A DNA stretch of 55,462 nucleotides from Adlercreutzia wanghongyangiae (GTDB lineage Bacteria > Actinomycetota > Coriobacteriia > Coriobacteriales > Eggerthellaceae), in the NCBI RefSeq assembly GCF_035989245.1, contig NZ_JAYMFF010000019.1:1-55462 (forward strand), written 5' to 3'. The translations under genes and the position numbers were made by a program. Below the pieces are notes generated by a model. The model was not told the DNA's origin, did no database searches, and saw nothing but the letters and a program-made list of their open reading frames with translations. Positions 51,925-55,462 of this stretch are shown one piece after another (the first letter of the stretch is position 1; every line of letters begins with the position of its first letter).

Positions 51925-52115
51925 TTTGCGACCAGGGGCGGTTGGGCCGCGGGGCCGCGGTGCCGTTTGCGACCAGGGGCGGTTGGGCCGCGGGACCACC
52001 GTGCCGATCGGGGTCGCGGCGTCGCCTGGGGATGGGGCGGTTGGGCTTGCGGGGCCACCGTGCCGATCGGGGTCGCGGCGTCGCCTGGGGACGGGGCAGG
52101 CGGGCGCCTGGGCGG
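51925..52115. repeat. Two adjoining tandem duplications
   Basis: A 41-base unit starting TTTGCGACCAGGGGCGG repeats at 51925 and 51966. A unit starting ACCGTGCCGATCGGGG repeats at 51998 and 52057, period 59. Confidence 0.7.
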
Positions 52116-52158
52116 CGCCGGGATGCCGTTTTCGGCCGGGAGCAAGCGGGCATCAGGC

Positions 52159-52221
52159 ACCGCTCAAGAGATTTTGCGTTACTGCGGGCGACGGCGTGGA
52201 AGGAACGCTGATATTGTTCGC
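52159..52221 (+). pseudogene. Remnant of the PDRP 3' end
   Basis: Twenty-one codons read TAQEILRYCGRR...ADIVR. They match the last 21 codons of the PDRP gene (48873-48935, TAQEILRYYERS...ADIID) at 12 positions without gaps. GAGATTTTGCG is identical in both. The stop is lost. It points to a former direct PDRP-ppdK junction that was split by the insert. Confidence 0.65.
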
Positions 52222-52236
52222 TCAATCCCTTATACT
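52208..52236 (+). promoter_or_regulatory. Candidate ppdK promoter
   Basis: CTGATA (52208-52213), 17 bases, TATACT (52231-52236), about 120 bases before ppdK. It overlaps the PDRP remnant. Confidence 0.5.
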
Positions 52237-52356
52237 AAGAGACATTCGCGCGGCCGTCTCTTCGTGGCCGGCAGCGCGCGCCTGGTCTGGCTCTTGGCTG
52301 GCAGGGTGGAAAAGGCAACCGCACTGAATGCAGTGCATAGCTTAAGGAGAAGTAAG

Positions 52357-55074
52357 GTGACAGAAGCAGTGAAGCGCGTCTACGCCTTCGGCAAGGACGC
52401 CAACGGGAACAACGTGACCGAGGGCAACACCGATATGAAGTGGGTGCTCGGCGGCAAGGGCGCCAACCTCGCCGAGATGGCCAACATCGGCCTGCCGGTG
52501 CCTCCGGGATTCACCATCACCTGCCAGACCTGCATGGAGTACGCCAACGCCGACAACACCTGGCCCGAGGGCGCGCTCGACACCATCGCCGAGTACCGCG
52601 CCGACCTGGAAGCGCGCATGGGCAAGCGCCTCGGCGACGCGGAGGATCCGCTGCTCGTGTCCGTTCGCTCCGGTGCCCCCTTCTCCATGCCGGGCATGAT
52701 GGACACCGTGCTGAACCTGGGTCTGAACGACGAGTCCATCAACGGCCTCATCAAGCAGACCGAGAACCCGCGCTTCGCCTGGGACTCCTACCGCCGCTTC
52801 ATCCAGATGTTCTCCAACGTGGTCATGGGGCTTGACGGCGACCTGTTCGAGAACGCCATCGTGGCCATGAAGAACGACCGCGGCGTGGCTTCCGACACCG
52901 ACCTGACCGCCGAGGACCTGCAGGAGCTCGTCGCCGAGTTCAAGGCCATCTTCACTGATAACGTCGACGGCGAGGCCTACCCCTCCCTCGTGGTGGACGG
53001 CACGGTGGCCTTCCCGCAGGACCCCATGGTGCAGCTGCAGCTGGCCATCGAGGCCGTGTTCGGTTCCTGGAACAACCCGCGCGCGGTTCTCTACCGCCAG
53101 AAGGAGAAGATCGCCGACGACCTGGGCACCGCGGTGAACGTGCAGTCCATGGTGTTCGGCAACAAGGGCAACACGAGCGCCACCGGCGTGGCCTTCACGC
53201 GCAACCCCGCCAACGGCGCCAAGGAGTTCTACGGCGACTACCTGGTGAACGCCCAGGGCGAGGACGTGGTGGCCGGTATCCGCAACACGAGCCCCATCGC
53301 CGAGCTGAAGGAAGTGGAGGGCCTGGAAGAGGCCGGCGCCCAGCTGGAGGAGATCTTCGGCGTGCTGGAGAACCACTTCCGCGACATGTGCGACATCGAG
53401 TTCACCATCGAGCAGGGCAAACTGTGGATGCTGCAGACCCGCGCCGGCAAGCGCACTGCCGCCGCCGCGCTGGGCATCGCCATCGCCATGGAGAAGGAGG
53501 GTCTCATCACCAAGGAGGAGGCCGTGCGCCGCGTGGCCCCCGAGCAGCTGGACCAGCTGCTGCACCCGCAGTTCGACAAGGACGCTACCTACGACGTGGT
53601 GGCCCGCGGCCTGAACGCCAGCCCGGGTGCCGCGGTGGGCGAGGCCGTGTTCTCCGCTGCCGACGCCGTGGCCGCCGCCGAGGCCGGCCGCAAGTGCGTG
53701 CTGGTGCGCTGGGAGACCAACCCCGATGACCTGGCCGGTATGATCGCCGCCGAGGGCATCCTCACCTCGCACGGTGGCAAGACCAGCCACGCGGCCGTTA
53801 TCGCCCGCGGCATGGGCGCGCCGTGCGTGTGCGGTGTGGAGGCGCTGAAGATCGACGCCGCCAAGAAGGAGGCCGCCATCGCCGGAACCGACATCGTCAT
53901 CCGCGAGGGCGACATGATCTCCATCGACGGCACCACCGGCATCGTGGTGCTGGGCGCGGTGGACCTGGTGATGCCCGAGCTGACTGGTGACCTGGACACC
54001 ATCCTGGAGTGGGCCGACGAGTTCCGCACCCTGGGCGTGCGCGCTAACGCCGACAACCCCGAGGACGCCGAGCTGTCCCGCGACTTCGGCGCCGAGGGCA
54101 TCGGGCTCTGCCGTACCGAGCACATGTTCCTGGGCGATCGCAAGCAGATCATCCAGACCTTCATCTTAAACGACGATGAGCTGATCCGCGAGAAGGCCGT
54201 GGCCGACTTGTACGAGGCCCAGGTGGGCGACTTCTACGGCATGTTCAAGGCCATGGACGGCCTGCCGGTGATCGTGCGCCTGCTGGACCCGCCGCTGCAC
54301 GAGTTCCTGGAGAGCCCGCGCGAGCTGGACGTGGAGATCGCGAAGTTGGAGGCCACCGGTGCTTCGGTCGACGTCATCGCCGAGAAGCGCGCGCTGCTGG
54401 AGAAGATCGACGGCTTCGCCGAGCAGAACCCGATGCTGGGCATGCGCGGCTGCCGTCTGGGCATCGTGTATCCCATCCTGCCCGAGATGCAGGTGCGCGC
54501 CATCGCCACCGCGGCGGCCCGTCTGAAGAAGGAGGGCCTGGACCCGAAGCCCGAGATCATGATCCCGCTGGTGTCGGTGCTGCCCGAGCTGGCGAAGCTG
54601 CGCGGCGTGGCCGAGGGCGTTATCGCCGAGGTGGCCGCCGCCGAGGGCGTGGAGCTGTCTATCCCCGTGGGCACCATGATCGAGCTGCCGCGCGCGGCCG
54701 TGACCGCCAACGAGATCGCCACCGAGGCTGACTTCTTCTCCTTCGGCACCAACGATCTCACCCAGACCACCTTCGGCTTCAGCCGCGACGACGTGGAGGG
54801 CGAGTTCGTGCCGCAGTACCTGGAGGAGCGCCTGCTGCCCTACAACCCCTTTGCCACCATCGATCCGGGTGTGGCGAAGCTGGTGCAGATGGGCGTCGAG
54901 CTGGGTCACGAGGGCAATCCCGATATCGTCTGCGGCGTGTGCGGCGAGCACGGCGGCGATCCGGAGTCCATCCACACGTTCAACCGCATCGGTCTGAACT
55001 ACGTGAGCTGCTCTCCCTACCGCGTGCCGGTGGCCCGTCTGGCCGCCGCCCAGGCTGCTCTCAGCCAGCGCTAG
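52357..55074 (+). CDS. ppdK: Pyruvate, phosphate dikinase
   Basis: The 905-residue enzyme interconverts pyruvate, ATP and phosphate with PEP, AMP and pyrophosphate, giving glycolytic or gluconeogenic flow in anaerobes. It has the ATP-grasp part (WVLGGKGANLAEMANIGLPVPPGFTIT, SVRSGAPFSMPGMMDTVLNLGLND), the phosphohistidine domain (GGKTSHAAVIARGMG, H478) and the PEP-binding barrel ending in CGVCGEHGGDPESI. Full family length. GTG 52357 follows AAGGAGA by seven bases; the longer frame to 51904 is non-coding. The PDRP gene upstream would regulate it by phosphorylation near H478. Confidence 0.97.
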   Translation: MTEAVKRVYAFGKDANGNNVTEGNTDMKWVLGGKGANLAEMANIGLPVPPGFTITCQTCMEYANADNTWPEGALDTIAEYRADLEARMGKRLGDAEDPLLVSVRSGAPFSMPGMMDTVLNLGLNDESINGLIKQTENPRFAWDSYRRFIQMFSNVVMGLDGDLFENAIVAMKNDRGVASDTDLTAEDLQELVAEFKAIFTDNVDGEAYPSLVVDGTVAFPQDPMVQLQLAIEAVFGSWNNPRAVLYRQKEKIADDLGTAVNVQSMVFGNKGNTSATGVAFTRNPANGAKEFYGDYLVNAQGEDVVAGIRNTSPIAELKEVEGLEEAGAQLEEIFGVLENHFRDMCDIEFTIEQGKLWMLQTRAGKRTAAAALGIAIAMEKEGLITKEEAVRRVAPEQLDQLLHPQFDKDATYDVVARGLNASPGAAVGEAVFSAADAVAAAEAGRKCVLVRWETNPDDLAGMIAAEGILTSHGGKTSHAAVIARGMGAPCVCGVEALKIDAAKKEAAIAGTDIVIREGDMISIDGTTGIVVLGAVDLVMPELTGDLDTILEWADEFRTLGVRANADNPEDAELSRDFGAEGIGLCRTEHMFLGDRKQIIQTFILNDDELIREKAVADLYEAQVGDFYGMFKAMDGLPVIVRLLDPPLHEFLESPRELDVEIAKLEATGASVDVIAEKRALLEKIDGFAEQNPMLGMRGCRLGIVYPILPEMQVRAIATAAARLKKEGLDPKPEIMIPLVSVLPELAKLRGVAEGVIAEVAAAEGVELSIPVGTMIELPRAAVTANEIATEADFFSFGTNDLTQTTFGFSRDDVEGEFVPQYLEERLLPYNPFATIDPGVAKLVQMGVELGHEGNPDIVCGVCGEHGGDPESIHTFNRIGLNYVSCSPYRVPVARLAAAQAALSQR

Positions 55075-55144
55075 GCAATCGCGCGCATTCGCACTTCACG
55101 GGCGCGGGAGGCTTCGGCTTTCCGCGCCTTTTGCGTAAGGGATG

Positions 55145-55260
55145 TTGCGGACGCGGCGCGAGGTTGGTAGAATAGCGCCAACGGAAGCCCGGTGTGGTTA
55201 TCGGGCAGTGCCGTTTTTGCTCTGAGGCTCGGATGCTGCTACATCCGAGCCTTCTTTACG
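55145..55260 (+). ncRNA. Small RNA gene, copy 1, with own promoter and terminator
   Basis: TTGCGG (55145-55150), 17 bases, TAGAAT (55168-55173) is a sigma70-type promoter, so the RNA should begin near 55178-55181. The RNA folds as an AACGG/CCGTT and GCCCG/CGGGC stem with internal bulges and loop GTGTGGTTAT, then TTTTTGC. A second 10-bp hairpin GGCTCGGATG/CATCCGAGCC with TTCTTT after it is an intrinsic terminator. Length is about 80 bases. I do not recognise the family. Confidence 0.7.
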
Positions 55261-55285
55261 TTAACCCGAAGATTGTTGGAATAGC

Positions 55286-55401
55286 TTGAGGGGTGGCGTC
55301 TCGTATGCTAAAATGAGCGCCAACGGAAGCCCGGTTCGTTAGCGGGCAGTGCCGTTTTTGCTCTGAGGCTCGGATGCTGCTACATCCGAGCCTTCTTTAC
55401 G
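55286..55401 (+). ncRNA. Small RNA gene, copy 2
   Basis: TTGAGG (55286-55291), 17 bases, TAAAAT (55309-55314) is the promoter. From AGCGCCAACGG (55316) to TTCTTTACG (55401) it equals copy 1 except for the apical loop, GTTCGTTAG here, while the stems and terminator are kept. The region between the copies shares only the promoter elements. Confidence 0.7.
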
Positions 55402-55462
55402 AGCAAGCGTGCGTTTCTGCTCGGTGCTCTGGGTACAGAGTTTCACCACCGCGGTCGCCAAC

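Larger units (their letters stand above)
50980..52356. other. Repeat-rich non-coding right half of the insert
   Basis: No gene is supported. Contents are a GGGAGGCC-type minisatellite (51446-51665), a 41-bp and a 59-bp tandem duplication (51925-52115), the PDRP 3' remnant (52159-52221) and the ppdK promoter. An open frame joined to ppdK from 51904 has no start signal. Confidence 0.55.
55075..55462. other. Right edge with tandem small RNA genes
   Basis: No coding region is seen between ppdK and the window end. It holds two small RNA genes, listed separately. What follows after 55402 is cut off by the window edge. Confidence 0.5.

Noticed and set aside
51904..52356. Longer N-terminus for PPDK
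   Set aside because: The added 151 codons are tandem repeats and the PDRP remnant; GTG 52357 has AAGGAGA and matches the family start.

Overview
The window is high-GC DNA whose gene content fits an anaerobic gut actinobacterium of the Coriobacteriia, most likely Eggerthellaceae. The clues are a split two-subunit transketolase, pyruvate phosphate dikinase with its regulatory protein, a twin-arginine/lipobox molybdopterin oxidoreductase with its Fe-S partner, FdhD, a separate alpha/beta glycyl-tRNA synthetase and several membrane redox parts. The genus cannot be fixed from the sequence alone.

Layout. 1-2000: a predicted DUF559-like nuclease gene lying between two inverted-repeat pairs that share one 18-bp motif. 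2070-6841: hotdog thioesterase, secA, prfB. 6878-7418: a ribbon-helix-helix/RelE-type toxin-antitoxin pair with an operator at its promoter. 7533-16107: an accessory island of four co-oriented minus-strand genes inserted in an otherwise plus-strand housekeeping region. In transcription order these are a PD-(D/E)XK nuclease fused to a RecQ-type helicase, a coiled-coil protein with a C-terminal membrane anchor, a DUF4145(HEPN-like)-coiled-coil-UvrD helicase, and an ankyrin-repeat protein whose 5' end looks frameshifted. This is the best candidate in the window for an undescribed, probably anti-mobile-element, system.

16514-24556: transketolase N and C subunits, ftsEX, an S41 protease homologue that lacks its catalytic serine, rnr and an NrfD-type membrane protein. 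24656-30763: GntR regulator, SPFH protein, molybdopterin oxidoreductase with four-cluster ferredoxin subunit, and fdhD. 30993-35886: NSS symporter, an amphipathic repeat protein, ftsY (acidic domain at the C-terminus instead of the N-terminus) and ffh. 36015-41734: a five-gene nickel/peptide-type ABC importer with His-rich segments and two palindromic operators at its promoter. 42140-47887: rpsP-khpA-rimM-trmD-lepB and glyQS. 48027-55074: the PPDK regulatory protein and ppdK. These two are separated by a repeat-rich insert of about 3.2 kb that carries a second DUF559-like nuclease. A 21-codon remnant of the regulator's 3' end lies directly before ppdK.

The window is rich in small palindromic elements. 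A roughly 115-bp two-stem element occurs between the importer genes and again, in frame, inside trmD, with stems that differ in sequence but keep pairing. Other families lie at 5526-5719 and 37817-37869, 30782-30979, 38870-38993 and 41755-41924. The window ends with two tandem near-identical small RNA genes, each with its own sigma70-type promoter, a two-hairpin RNA and a terminator. Their apical loop sequences differ.
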